DNA of 61,996 bases, taken from the IMG/VR virus record IMGVR_UViG_3300043436_000818, positions 1-61,996 of that record. One strand, 5' to 3'. The first letter of the stretch is position 1. Every line of letters begins with the position of its first letter. Source of the DNA: a virus. The translations under genes and the position numbers were made by a program. Positions 32,136 to 40,318 of the stretch are shown here, piece after piece. Under the pieces are notes generated by a model. It was not told the DNA's origin and ran no database searches. It saw only the letters and a list, made by a program, of their open reading frames with translations.

Positions 32136-32247
32136 ATTTATGTTGGACTACCTCTTAATTTTTGTACTGGGTGGGTTTGTTGTATTCGTATTCCTGTACT
32201 TATTAATTGATTTAATTAGAAGCTTGGTTAGATATTACAAAAAATGA
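32122..32247 (+). CDS. 41-residue single-helix membrane protein
   Basis: From the ATG at 32122 with a GGAGGT site 5 nt upstream. LLIFVLGGFVVFVFLYLLIDLI is one membrane helix, followed by a basic tail (RSLVRYYKK). Too short for usual cutoffs. Function unknown; a small inner-membrane protein. Confidence 0.55.
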   Translation: MTILKFMLDYLLIFVLGGFVVFVFLYLLIDLIRSLVRYYKK

Positions 32248-32585
32248 GGCATTTAGAATCTAAATTACAGATTCATTGCGTAAAATGGTTTAGATACGAA
32301 CACCCCGATTTGGTTTTGTTTTCAATTCCGAATGGGGGTTATCGTACAGCCATTACTGCGAAGATTATGAAAGCCGAAGGGCAATTGGCGGGAGTGGCGG
32401 ATATCTTCCTAATGTACCCCAATAACAAATATCATGGATTATGGATTGAGTTAAAGACCGACAAAGGCAGACAGAACGAAAATCAAAAGTTATTCCAAAC
32501 CAAGGCAGAGCAATTTGGGTACAAGTATTGTATCGTGAAATCTTTTGAGGAATTTATTACAACCATAACCGAATATTTAAAATAA
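32244..32585 (+). CDS. VRR-NUC domain nuclease
   Basis: 113 residues, the usual stand-alone size. LESKLQIHCVKWFRYEHPD (catalytic E and Q), FSIPNGGYR, QLAGVADIFLM (D) and LWIELKTDKGRQNENQ (E-x-K) are the VRR-NUC/PD-(D/E)XK motifs. It is probably a structure-specific nuclease acting on recombination or replication intermediates, replacing the ERF-YqaJ pair of phage A. Confidence 0.92.
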   Translation: MRHLESKLQIHCVKWFRYEHPDLVLFSIPNGGYRTAITAKIMKAEGQLAGVADIFLMYPNNKYHGLWIELKTDKGRQNENQKLFQTKAEQFGYKYCIVKSFEEFITTITEYLK

Positions 32586-32611
32586 ATTGTTTATTTTGCC
32601 AATGTAAAAAG

Positions 32612-33202
32612 GTGCTAACATTGGAACACATAGCCCACATGGATGTCAAATGGAGGAAGATGGCTAATTACCTTGGTGCAAGGTGGGGGGATATTGACGA
32701 TTGTGTTCAAAATATGTATTTAAAATTAGCGGAAATACAGGAAACAGAGGGTTCATTGCAACGATTGGAAACACCATCAGGTGGTGTGAATACCTTTTAC
32801 ATTTTTAAAATTCTACAATCGGCAGTTATTAACGTATATCGTGCAGAGAACAAGGTATATGACCATGAGGCACAATTTAACCCAATAGAATCTCCCGAAG
32901 AATCCGAATACAGGTATCAACAATTGATGGCACGGATTAAGGAGGTAATTGACACGATGCATGAATATGACCAAATGATTTTGGAATTGTATTTTGTCTA
33001 TGGGCATAGTTTACGGCAAATTGAAAAGCGTACAGGGATAACAGTTACATCGGTTTATAACACCTTGAAAAACGCCAAACAACACATTAAAAACCATTCA
33101 AAAGAATTATATGAGCAATACATACAACAGAAAGCAGACGAAGAAACCATCGCAAGGATTGGGGGATTCGGTGGAGAAGTTCACGGAAGCGACTGGGATT
33201 AA
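32612..33202 (+). CDS. Sigma-70-like protein
   Basis: Up to 196 residues from a GTG (an in-frame ATG lies at 32639). Region-2-like helices: MANYLGARWGDIDDCVQNMYLKLAE. Region-4 HTH: YDQMILELYFVYGHSLRQIEKRTGITVTSVYNTLKNAK. Likely a phage sigma factor or related HTH switching transcription; the counterpart in phage A is 4552. The end overlaps the next gene by 92 nt. Confidence 0.72.
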   Translation: MLTLEHIAHMDVKWRKMANYLGARWGDIDDCVQNMYLKLAEIQETEGSLQRLETPSGGVNTFYIFKILQSAVINVYRAENKVYDHEAQFNPIESPEESEYRYQQLMARIKEVIDTMHEYDQMILELYFVYGHSLRQIEKRTGITVTSVYNTLKNAKQHIKNHSKELYEQYIQQKADEETIARIGGFGGEVHGSDWD

Positions 33203-33500
33203 AGAGGTAGTAAAATTTGTAGCAGGTGAGGACTGCGGATGCGATGAGCGTAAGAATAAGTTAAATGCATTATTCCCACGGAGGCAACCCCTATGTATGA
33301 CAGAGGAAGAATACAATTGGTGGACTGCGTTCAGGGATAAAAATAGCACCGAAATTATGCCTGATGAAACCAATCACATTGCACAGATGTACACCCGTTT
33401 ATTTCAGCGTAAAAAGATATACCATCCCTGCCATTGCAATCCCAAGGCATGGCAAGAAATGATTAACCACCTAAATTACATTTGGGATACCTACCAATAG
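33111..33500 (+). CDS. Cys-rich hypothetical protein
   Basis: 129 residues. GLGDSVEKFTEATGIKEVVKFVAGEDCGCDERKNKLN is a motif common in Bacteroidota phage proteins, with a DCGCD metal-site-like pair; a second HPCHCNP pair lies near the end. Probably zinc-binding. It overlaps the sigma-like gene by 92 nt in another frame. Function unknown. Confidence 0.6.
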   Translation: MSNTYNRKQTKKPSQGLGDSVEKFTEATGIKEVVKFVAGEDCGCDERKNKLNALFPRRQPLCMTEEEYNWWTAFRDKNSTEIMPDETNHIAQMYTRLFQRKKIYHPCHCNPKAWQEMINHLNYIWDTYQ

Positions 33501-33501
33501 A

Positions 33502-33681
33502 ATGGAGAAACCAATTATAACAAAATCGTATTGGTGTGATAGATGGTATTTTGCGGTATGGTATAAGGGGTTAAGGCGTGGATTGTATGACACCAAACAA
33601 GAGGCACAATTAAAAGTAAAAGAATATGAAACAGGAATTAGTACACATAACCAAGTTGGTAAACAACAAGGGGCAAATTGA
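33502..33681 (+). CDS. 59-residue hypothetical protein
   Basis: Small ORF: MEKPIITKSYWCDRWYFAVW, then KGLRRGLYDTKQEAQLKVKEYE. Resembles single-domain phage proteins with a W-rich sheet. It starts 1 nt past the previous stop and overlaps the methyltransferase gene by 56 nt. Moderate confidence only, because of the long overlap. Confidence 0.45.
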   Translation: MEKPIITKSYWCDRWYFAVWYKGLRRGLYDTKQEAQLKVKEYETGISTHNQVGKQQGAN

Positions 33682-34801
33682 GGGTTTACCCAAAAACCCA
33701 AGGTTTTGTAAGGATCACAAATTCGTGCAATTAAAACAATCCATCAAGGAAGACCCCGAGATGTTGGAATTACGTGAGGTTATTGCCGTGGATTACAATG
33801 GGGAATTGGTTGTTATTGCTGGGAATATGCGATTGAATGCGTGTTTGGAATTGGGCATTAAGGAAGTACCATGTAAGATATTGCCCCAAGATACGCCTAT
33901 TGATAAATTGAAAGCCATTACTATTAAAGACAATGTTGGATTTGGTGAGCATGATTGGGACGCATTGGCAAACGATTGGGATGTGGAAGAGTTAGCCCAT
34001 TGGGGATTGGATTTGCCTTTGGATTTTGAGGATGATGCATTGGAGGTAGATGCCGTTGAGGATGACTATGAAATGCCCGAGCAGATTGAAACGGATATTG
34101 TGGTGGGTGATTTGTTTGAGATAGGTGAACACCGATTGTTATGTGGTGATTCCACGGATAGTGATGCGGTGGCGAAATTGATGGATGGTGAAAAGGCAGA
34201 CATGGTTTTTACTGATCCTCCGTATGGAATTTCACATAGTGGTAAAGGGATTGATGGTTCAACAAAAGGCAATGATTTTGGGCAGATATTAGGGGATAAT
34301 GATGTTACTATTGCAATAGATTCATTTAATCTATGTATTTCAATGTTTCCAGAATCAACAATGATTTTTTGGGGGGCAAATTATTATTCATCATGTATCC
34401 CAAATGGATTTGGTTGGTTGATTTGGGATAAACAAAGAGAAGGTAATACATTTAGTGGTGCAGAAATTGCGTTTGTAAATAAAGGAGTTAAAGTTGATGT
34501 ATTTCGTCATCAATGGCATGGGATGATAAAAGCAAGTGAGCATGGAGAAAAAAGAGTACATCCAACACAAAAGCCAGTAGCATTAGTAGAATGGTGTTTT
34601 AATAATTATCAGGCAGGTAATTTAATTTTGGATTTATTTCTTGATAGCGGTTCAACAATGGTAGCATCCCACCAACTTAAACGCAAGTGTTATGGCATGG
34701 AACTAGACCCTAAATATTGCCAAGTGATTATTGACCGAATGCGTAAACTTGACCCGACAATAAAAATAACAAAGAACGGACAACCTTATGAAAGCATATA
34801 G
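33626..34801 (+). CDS. ParB-like domain fused to N6-adenine/N4-cytosine DNA methyltransferase
   Basis: 391 residues. Residues ~1-110 form a ParB/Srx-like domain (LPKNPRFCKDHKFVQLKQSI, VVIAGNMRLNACLELGIKEVPCK). The methyltransferase half has DMVFTDPPYGIS (DPPY ~197-200), MIFWGANYY, HPTQKP and ILDLFLDSGSTM. The last should read FxGxG; here the first Gly is Asp, so SAM binding may be altered. Base composition drops sharply in G+C from about 34220 to 34640, suggesting replacement of the catalytic core. It probably modifies phage DNA against restriction. Confidence 0.85.
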   Translation: MKQELVHITKLVNNKGQIEGLPKNPRFCKDHKFVQLKQSIKEDPEMLELREVIAVDYNGELVVIAGNMRLNACLELGIKEVPCKILPQDTPIDKLKAITIKDNVGFGEHDWDALANDWDVEELAHWGLDLPLDFEDDALEVDAVEDDYEMPEQIETDIVVGDLFEIGEHRLLCGDSTDSDAVAKLMDGEKADMVFTDPPYGISHSGKGIDGSTKGNDFGQILGDNDVTIAIDSFNLCISMFPESTMIFWGANYYSSCIPNGFGWLIWDKQREGNTFSGAEIAFVNKGVKVDVFRHQWHGMIKASEHGEKRVHPTQKPVALVEWCFNNYQAGNLILDLFLDSGSTMVASHQLKRKCYGMELDPKYCQVIIDRMRKLDPTIKITKNGQPYESI

Positions 34802-34973
34802 ACACCCAAGCAAACAATTACCATCCGATGGGTTGCACGTATTAATCGTGGATATATACGACAATAAATTTATTGCCTATTACGATGGAGAGGATTGGTT
34901 TGATGTTCATACCGAAGAACATATCCAACACGTTGAATGGTGGATGTATATTCCAATAACACCAAGCGAATGA
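34788..34973 (+). CDS. DUF551-like small protein
   Basis: 61 residues: RHPSKQLPSDGLHVLIVD, YYDGEDWFDVH, WWMYIPITPSE. Same length, order and ending as the phage A protein at 7304, again overlapping the glycosyltransferase start by ATGA. Function unknown; conserved linkage suggests it acts with the glycosyltransferase. Confidence 0.7.
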   Translation: MKAYRHPSKQLPSDGLHVLIVDIYDNKFIAYYDGEDWFDVHTEEHIQHVEWWMYIPITPSE

Positions 34974-35968
34974 AAGTGTGTGTAATAATGGATGGCATGA
35001 GTGCCGTTACCTACCATCGATTAGCAATGCCGTGGGCAATGATTCGTTTCCATCAACAATTGGATGTAACATTTGCCATCACCAAGCCCGAAATAGAGGC
35101 GGTAAATGTTCAGGATTACGATGCTATTGTAATATCTCGATACCTACGATTCAATACCAAACTTATAACCGATTGTAAAAAGTACGGTGTCAAATTCATT
35201 GTTGATAATGATGACCATTGGATTATTCCAAAACATAACCCTGCCTATTCCTCATACAAGAAAAAGGCAAAGGATGGTGTAATATCATGCATAAAGGCAG
35301 CCGATGCGTTAATTGTTACCACCCCACAATTGGCAGAGAAAACAAAAGAAATCAACCCAAAGGTTTACATTGCCCCCAACGCATTGGATTTGGAAGAACC
35401 ACAATGGAACGCCAAGGCAGCACACCCCTTTACAATTGGATATGTTACAGGCTCATCCCACCTATATGATGTGAAGCTATTAGAGAATCAGTTATCCCAT
35501 GTACTGAAACGCAATCAATGTAATTTTCTATTGGCTGGTTATGCACCAATGGAACGAATATCACAGATGATGGAATACTACATCACGGGCGAAAAGGAAC
35601 GCCCTACGTGGTTCTATATCGGTGAGGGTGTCAATGTGTTAAACTATGGTAAATACTATGCATTTATGGATGCCGTTATTGCACCATTGGAAAAAACATC
35701 GTTCAATAAGTATAAATCGGAATTGAAGATAATTGAAGCTGCGGCATATAGATTACCCATCTTTGTTAGTGCCGTTGAACCATACACCAACCATAGAAAA
35801 AACAAAGGCGTGATTTTTGTAGAGAATAACGATTGGAGTATATTGGATAAATATTTAGCCGATAAAGCGTTATTAAAAGAGTTGGGTGAAGCCAATTACC
35901 AGTATTGTAAAGAACACCACAATTTATACCAAGTAAATGAACAACGAATTAAAGCGGTTACAGATTGA
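34970..35968 (+). CDS. Glycosyltransferase, GT-B fold
   Basis: 332 residues from the ATG at 34970. Starts VCVIMDGMSAVTYHRLAMPW like the phage A enzyme (LLLCDGMNGVIYHRIATP). Shares VDNDDHWIIPKHNPAYSSYKK and, in the C-terminal sugar-nucleotide domain, VIAPLEKTSFNKYKSELKIIEAAAYRLPIFVS. It overlaps the next glycosyltransferase by 32 nt. Substrate not known. Confidence 0.82.
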   Translation: MKVCVIMDGMSAVTYHRLAMPWAMIRFHQQLDVTFAITKPEIEAVNVQDYDAIVISRYLRFNTKLITDCKKYGVKFIVDNDDHWIIPKHNPAYSSYKKKAKDGVISCIKAADALIVTTPQLAEKTKEINPKVYIAPNALDLEEPQWNAKAAHPFTIGYVTGSSHLYDVKLLENQLSHVLKRNQCNFLLAGYAPMERISQMMEYYITGEKERPTWFYIGEGVNVLNYGKYYAFMDAVIAPLEKTSFNKYKSELKIIEAAAYRLPIFVSAVEPYTNHRKNKGVIFVENNDWSILDKYLADKALLKELGEANYQYCKEHHNLYQVNEQRIKAVTD

Positions 35969-36752
35969 GAAGGCAACCATTGCCGATGATGAACAACCCA
36001 TAAGATTAAAGACAGTATTACAATCGGGACACCTTGGGGATTTAATATATTCCCTATCCGCAGTTCAGGCAATCGGTGAACCTGTGCATTTTTACGTTGG
36101 CTTTAAATTATCCAATGGTGTTCCAAACCACCCAAGTGGTAGGTATTGCATGAATAGTGATATGTATGCCTACATCAAACCATTGTTAAAGGCACAACCC
36201 TACATTTCGCAAGTATCAATACATGATTCAAAAATTGTAGATTATAATTTTGACCAATTCAGGAACATCGGTTTAAATTTAGCGTGTGGTGATTTGAGGC
36301 GTTCACATTTCCAAGTGTACCCCGAACTTGCAACCGATTTAACACAACCTGCATTATTTGTTGAACAGACATTCCCACAATTTAATGATTCCATTGTAAT
36401 TAATTTTAGTAGTCGGTATAGAAATAGGAACATGAATTATTCGTTCCTCCAAAATTACAATGTGATATTCGTGGGGTTAGATCAGGAATATGATGAATTT
36501 GTTTCCCGTAACCATTGGCAACCAAAACGAATATTGATTGATGATGCACTACAAATGGCAATGCTGGTTAAATCCTGTAAACTATTTATCGGAAATCAAT
36601 CCTCTACCTATGCAATCGCAGAGCAATTGAAAGTACCAAGATTATTGGAATCATACCAACCATGCCCTAATGTTATTCCGATGGGTGCAAATGGATATGA
36701 TTACACAAATCAAAGTACATTAGAATATTTTGTTAAAAAATTAATCAATTAA
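35937..36752 (+). CDS. GT9-like (heptosyltransferase-type) glycosyltransferase
   Basis: 271 residues. SGHLGDLIYSLSAVQAIGEPVHF is the N-terminal GDxxxxxP-like motif of GT9 enzymes, and LFIGNQSSTYAIAEQLKVPRLLE is the C-terminal nucleotide-sugar site. Absent from phage A. With its neighbour it could build a two-step sugar modification on DNA, virion or host surface. It starts inside the upstream gene. Confidence 0.75.
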   Translation: MNNELKRLQIEKATIADDEQPIRLKTVLQSGHLGDLIYSLSAVQAIGEPVHFYVGFKLSNGVPNHPSGRYCMNSDMYAYIKPLLKAQPYISQVSIHDSKIVDYNFDQFRNIGLNLACGDLRRSHFQVYPELATDLTQPALFVEQTFPQFNDSIVINFSSRYRNRNMNYSFLQNYNVIFVGLDQEYDEFVSRNHWQPKRILIDDALQMAMLVKSCKLFIGNQSSTYAIAEQLKVPRLLESYQPCPNVIPMGANGYDYTNQSTLEYFVKKLIN

Positions 36753-36994
36753 TGAAAACTATGACACCACAACAAAAAGCAAACAAATTGGTTGAAAAAT
36801 TTTACCAAACAACACCAAATGAAGCTTGGATAAATCAACCTATTGGATTAGCAAAAGAATATAAAGCCTATAATCAAGCTAAAGAATGTGCGTTAATTAT
36901 GGTTGATGAACTATTAAGTAATTCAACATTCCTATTGAGCAATGGCGAATTATATTTTTGGAATCAAGTCAAAGAAGAAATCAATAAATTGTAA
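36752..36994 (+). CDS. Small hypothetical protein
   Basis: 80 residues, helical (ANKLVEKFYQTTPNEAW, AKECALIMVDELLSN, LYFWNQVKEEINKL). It overlaps the glycosyltransferase stop by 1 nt. The pattern of two helices around AKxxALxxVDE is frequent in short Bacteroidota phage proteins. Function unknown. Confidence 0.5.
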   Translation: MKTMTPQQKANKLVEKFYQTTPNEAWINQPIGLAKEYKAYNQAKECALIMVDELLSNSTFLLSNGELYFWNQVKEEINKL

Positions 36995-37015
36995 TTCGAG
37001 AATAATTCGACAAAT

Positions 37016-37360
37016 ATGGCAAACGAACAAAACTTAATTCCACCTGCACAACTTGGTGAGGTACGAAACCCAAACGGCAGACCCAAAGGGAGTAAGAACC
37101 GCAGTACCATTGCCCGTAAGTGGTTAGAGGTTATGCAGGATGCCAAGAATCCCATCACGGGAGAATTGGAAAAACTATCCCAAGAGGATTTGATTACCCT
37201 TGCAATGATTCATAAAGCCCGAAAGGGTGATGTCAATGCGTATAAGCAATTAATGGATTCAGGCTTTGGAATGCCTACCCAACAGATTGATGTTAATACG
37301 GAAACACCAATATTTAATGGAATAAATTTGGATGTTGCAAAAGACAACGGCACAAAATAA
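37016..37360 (+). CDS. Putative small terminase subunit (DUF5681-like)
   Basis: 114 residues. RNPNGRPKGSKNRSTIARKWLEV near the start is the DUF5681 motif, also seen in the phage A protein at 6336. A helical middle (LSQEDLITLAMIHKARKGDVNAYKQLMDSGFG) follows. It overlaps TerL by 29 nt, which supports the assignment to packaging. Confidence 0.75.
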   Translation: MANEQNLIPPAQLGEVRNPNGRPKGSKNRSTIARKWLEVMQDAKNPITGELEKLSQEDLITLAMIHKARKGDVNAYKQLMDSGFGMPTQQIDVNTETPIFNGINLDVAKDNGTK

Positions 37361-38489
37361 GATAGCGGCATTACGGAAACGAGTGCGAATAGTTAGGGGT
37401 GGAACATCCAGTTCAAAGACCTTTTCAATTATTCCTATGCTTATTACCTATGCGGTTCAGAAACCAAGCACGGAGATAAGTATTGTAGCGGAATCCATCC
37501 CCCATTTGCGTAGGGGTGCTATCCGTGATTTCCTTAAAATTATGCAGATGGTAGGCATGTACGATGATAACAAATGGAATAAATCATCCTTGACCTATAC
37601 ATTTAACAACGATTCATTCATTGAGTTTTTTTCAGCCGATCAACCCGACAAATTGAGAGGTGCAAGGCGTGATGTGTTATTCGTTAACGAGTGCAACAAC
37701 ATAGAATGGGAATCATATTACCAAATGGCAATCCGTACACGGAAGTTTATTTATTTGGATTACAACCCAGTTACTGAATTTTGGGTGGATACGGAATTGA
37801 TTGGTGATGCAGATTCCGAAATGATTGTGTTAACCTACAAGGATAATGAGGCATTGGATGAATCATTGGTTCGGGAAATTGAGAAAGCCCGTGATAAAGC
37901 CGAAACAAGTGAGTATTGGCGTAACTGGTGGGCAGTTTACGGATTAGGGCAAATCGGTAATTTAGAGGGTGTTATATTTAGCAACTACAAAACGATTGAT
38001 ACCATCCCAAAGGAGGCACGATTAATTGGGTGTGGTTTGGACTTTGGTTATTCAGTTGACCCCACGGCAATTGTAGAGATATACCAATACAACAACCAAC
38101 GTATTGTTAATGAGCTTTGTTACAGAACAGGGATGTTAAACACCGATATTGCCAAGGTATTACCCAAAGGAGTTCCGATATATGCAGATAGTGCCGAACC
38201 TAAATCCATTGAAGAGATACGGAGGTTTGGGATACAGATTAAACCCGTTACCAAGGGCAAGGATTCAATCAATTATGGTATTCAAGTAATGCAATCCCAA
38301 GAGTACCTAATTACCAAAGATTCCACCAACTTAATAAAAGAATTGCGTGGGTATTGTTGGGACAAAGGCAAGGATGGTAAACAATTACCCATTCCCATTG
38401 GTGTTGATCATGCCATTGATGCATTTAGGTATCACGAAATGGAAACATTAGGACTTAAAAAGAATTACGGGCAATACGATGTTCGCTAA
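37332..38489 (+). CDS. terL: Terminase large subunit (Terminase_3 type)
   Basis: 385 residues. The P-loop is GGTSSSKT (~23-30), Walker B DVLFVNE (~114-120). The nuclease motifs are GCGLDFGYSVDPTA (~234), IYADSAEP (~283) and DHAIDAFRY (~366), the Terminase_3/RNase H set. A different family from the phage A enzyme at 8480, so the two phages package with unrelated motors. ATP-driven packaging and cleavage of the concatemer. Confidence 0.94.
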   Translation: MLQKTTAQNKIAALRKRVRIVRGGTSSSKTFSIIPMLITYAVQKPSTEISIVAESIPHLRRGAIRDFLKIMQMVGMYDDNKWNKSSLTYTFNNDSFIEFFSADQPDKLRGARRDVLFVNECNNIEWESYYQMAIRTRKFIYLDYNPVTEFWVDTELIGDADSEMIVLTYKDNEALDESLVREIEKARDKAETSEYWRNWWAVYGLGQIGNLEGVIFSNYKTIDTIPKEARLIGCGLDFGYSVDPTAIVEIYQYNNQRIVNELCYRTGMLNTDIAKVLPKGVPIYADSAEPKSIEEIRRFGIQIKPVTKGKDSINYGIQVMQSQEYLITKDSTNLIKELRGYCWDKGKDGKQLPIPIGVDHAIDAFRYHEMETLGLKKNYGQYDVR

Positions 38490-38515
38490 CAATTACAAAT
38501 TCAATCGTTAATAAT

Positions 38516-39262
38516 ATGATGACCACACAAACCCTATCAGTACCATCCTGTTTAAATGACATCCCATTGGTGCGTATGCAAGAATACGAGCAACTGCCAA
38601 AGGATTTGGATGAGTTTGATAAGACAATTCAGGCAGTTTCAATTTTCTGTAACATCTCAATCAAGGAAGTAAAGGCAATGCCTATGGATGTACTGAATAA
38701 AGTTGCAGCCATTTTAGTTAAGGCATTATCCGAAAAGCCAAAGTTTGAATCCAAGTTTGAATTGAACGGAATTAAATACGGGTTTGTGCCTAATATGGAT
38801 GATTTAACCACAGGGGAATTTATCGATATAGAGAATTACAACAAGGCAGGGGATATGTATAAGACATTATCGGTGCTATACAGACCTATTACAATTGAGG
38901 GGCAGGGTGGTAGATACGATATTGAGCCGTACAATGGCAAGATAAATGAGGAATTTAAAATGATACCATCAGGGGTTGCCTATGGTGCGATGGTTTTTTT
39001 TTGGACTATCGGAGCCGACTTACTCAACTCTATCCTGAAGTTCTTGGAAACGAATCCGAGGGTACAGATTCCGAATACGGTATTCAACAAAAGTGGGGAT
39101 GGTTTAGCTTTGTCCATTGGTTATGTGAAGGAGATATTACAAGAGTTGACATTGTTACAAAATACCCCATTTCAAAAACCCTCCTTTGGGGTTGTTACAA
39201 AAGCGACATGGCGGACTTGGAAAAACAAACAATCCAAAAATCATTTAAACGATGAACAATAA
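38516..39262 (+). CDS. Tail assembly chaperone, zero-frame product
   Basis: 248 residues. VSIFCNISIKEVKAMPMDVLNKV, KFELNGIKYGFVPNMDDLTTGEFIDIENY parallels the phage A protein (KHLGKKYKLL..LELKAHQWIELQEIY). In-frame nine-T run at 38994-39002 (GTT TTT TTT TGG), the same phase as in A. The zero-frame product continues past the slip site for ~86 residues. It lies directly after TerL, as in A. Confidence 0.78.
   Translation: MMTTQTLSVPSCLNDIPLVRMQEYEQLPKDLDEFDKTIQAVSIFCNISIKEVKAMPMDVLNKVAAILVKALSEKPKFESKFELNGIKYGFVPNMDDLTTGEFIDIENYNKAGDMYKTLSVLYRPITIEGQGGRYDIEPYNGKINEEFKMIPSGVAYGAMVFFWTIGADLLNSILKFLETNPRVQIPNTVFNKSGDGLALSIGYVKEILQELTLLQNTPFQKPSFGVVTKATWRTWKNKQSKNHLNDEQ
38994..39002 (+). other. 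T9 programmed -1 frameshift site (phage B)
   Basis: Nine T in zero-frame codons GTT TTT TTT TGG, giving T TTT TTT. A -1 slip leads into the frame at 39001 that stays open to 39255. Same run length and phase as the phage A site at 10106-10114. Confidence 0.8.
39001..39255 (+). CDS. Tail assembly chaperone, -1 frame extension
   Basis: 84 residues in the -1 frame, overlapping the zero frame almost completely. WFSFVHWLCEGDITR and LLWGCYKSDMADLEKQ resemble the phage A extension (WLELVDKLCRGDRTKWDY and TVAFYKSTKKEQ). Two diverged genomes conserve coding in a frame reached only by the slip, good evidence for a functional frameshift. Fusion of ~246 residues. Confidence 0.72.
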   Translation: MDYRSRLTQLYPEVLGNESEGTDSEYGIQQKWGWFSFVHWLCEGDITRVDIVTKYPISKTLLWGCYKSDMADLEKQTIQKSFKR

Positions 39263-39743
39263 TCACATAGGTACGGCATTCCAAATATTCAAGGAAATAG
39301 CCGATGAATTAGGGTGGAATTATAGCCACGGCACATTGGATGAGCATTCGTTGAAAGCTATCACCGTATATCCATTGTTGCACGTTACAATGCAAACTGC
39401 ATCCCTAACCGATGTAACCGAGCAATTTAATTTTAATATCCTGATTGCCGATATTACCAACTATTTGAAAGGTGAAAATGAGCAACAAGATTTGGTGGAT
39501 GTATATTCTGAAATAGGGTATACAGAGAATCAAAACTATGCCCATATATTACAAAATCTATACGTTGAATTTTCACGTTTGGTGTATGCCAAGGAAAAGG
39601 AATATTTCAGCCAAATACAATGGATTAGACCGATTGCATTCACCCCATTCACCGAGGGTGGACAAGATGTATTAACTGGATACAATGTATCTATTACAAT
39701 TGAATTACAGAACCCTTGGGTAACTGATGGGACTTGTTACTAA
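39252..39743 (+). CDS. Tail terminator/completion protein
   Basis: 163 residues: FQIFKEIADELGWNYSHG, AITVYPLLHVTMQTASLTDV, a beta C-terminus GYNVSITIELQNPWVTDGTCY. It matches 24948 of phage A in size and ending. Here it follows the chaperone, in A it follows the portal, so the block has moved. Overlaps neighbours by a few nt. Confidence 0.66.
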   Translation: MNNNHIGTAFQIFKEIADELGWNYSHGTLDEHSLKAITVYPLLHVTMQTASLTDVTEQFNFNILIADITNYLKGENEQQDLVDVYSEIGYTENQNYAHILQNLYVEFSRLVYAKEKEYFSQIQWIRPIAFTPFTEGGQDVLTGYNVSITIELQNPWVTDGTCY

Positions 39744-40318
39744 TGGCAATTAAATACACCAATACCGAGCAGGTTGCACAACAGATGGCTAATTTCTATG
39801 CCTCACAGGCACGATTGGAATTAGAGGCCAAACACACCCGTACTGCTATCCGTGCCAAGTGGAAAAAGGTTGGTAGTGATTGGCAACCTGTGAATGTAAC
39901 CAAACAAAAAGTAAAGGCAAATTATGTTGTATCGGGTAACTTGGTGCGTTCAATCAAACCATTTGTGGATGGGATGGAATTTGGTATAACAATGGATTGG
40001 TATGGTGAGGCAATTCGTAGAGGTCGGCAACCTTGGGGGAAGTTTAGAGGTGGTAAAGGTATTCCACTCCGTGCAATGGATGCATGGATAATGAATAAGA
40101 GGTTAAGGCCAAGAGATCCCGAATCAGGACAATTCCTAAAAAATACCCGTGCAAATAAAAAGGCAATGGGATTTATGATGAATAGAAAAATCAAACACTT
40201 TGGAATCGAACCTTTTGATTTCATTAAAAAGGCAACGGTATCCACCAATTTTAAATTTAAAAATGCCTTAACCGAGGCAGTAAAAAAAGATATTCAAAAT
40301 TATGTCGCTAACATTTGA
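39743..40318 (+). CDS. Head-tail joining protein (HK97 gp10-like)
   Basis: 191 residues from the ATG at 39743. VVSGNLVRSIKPFVDGMEFGITMDWYGEAIRRGRQP is the gp10-like core; RKIKHFGIEPFDFIKKA follows. Homologous to 27850. Overlaps 40302 by 17 nt. Structural role from family resemblance. Confidence 0.68.
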   Translation: MAIKYTNTEQVAQQMANFYASQARLELEAKHTRTAIRAKWKKVGSDWQPVNVTKQKVKANYVVSGNLVRSIKPFVDGMEFGITMDWYGEAIRRGRQPWGKFRGGKGIPLRAMDAWIMNKRLRPRDPESGQFLKNTRANKKAMGFMMNRKIKHFGIEPFDFIKKATVSTNFKFKNALTEAVKKDIQNYVANI

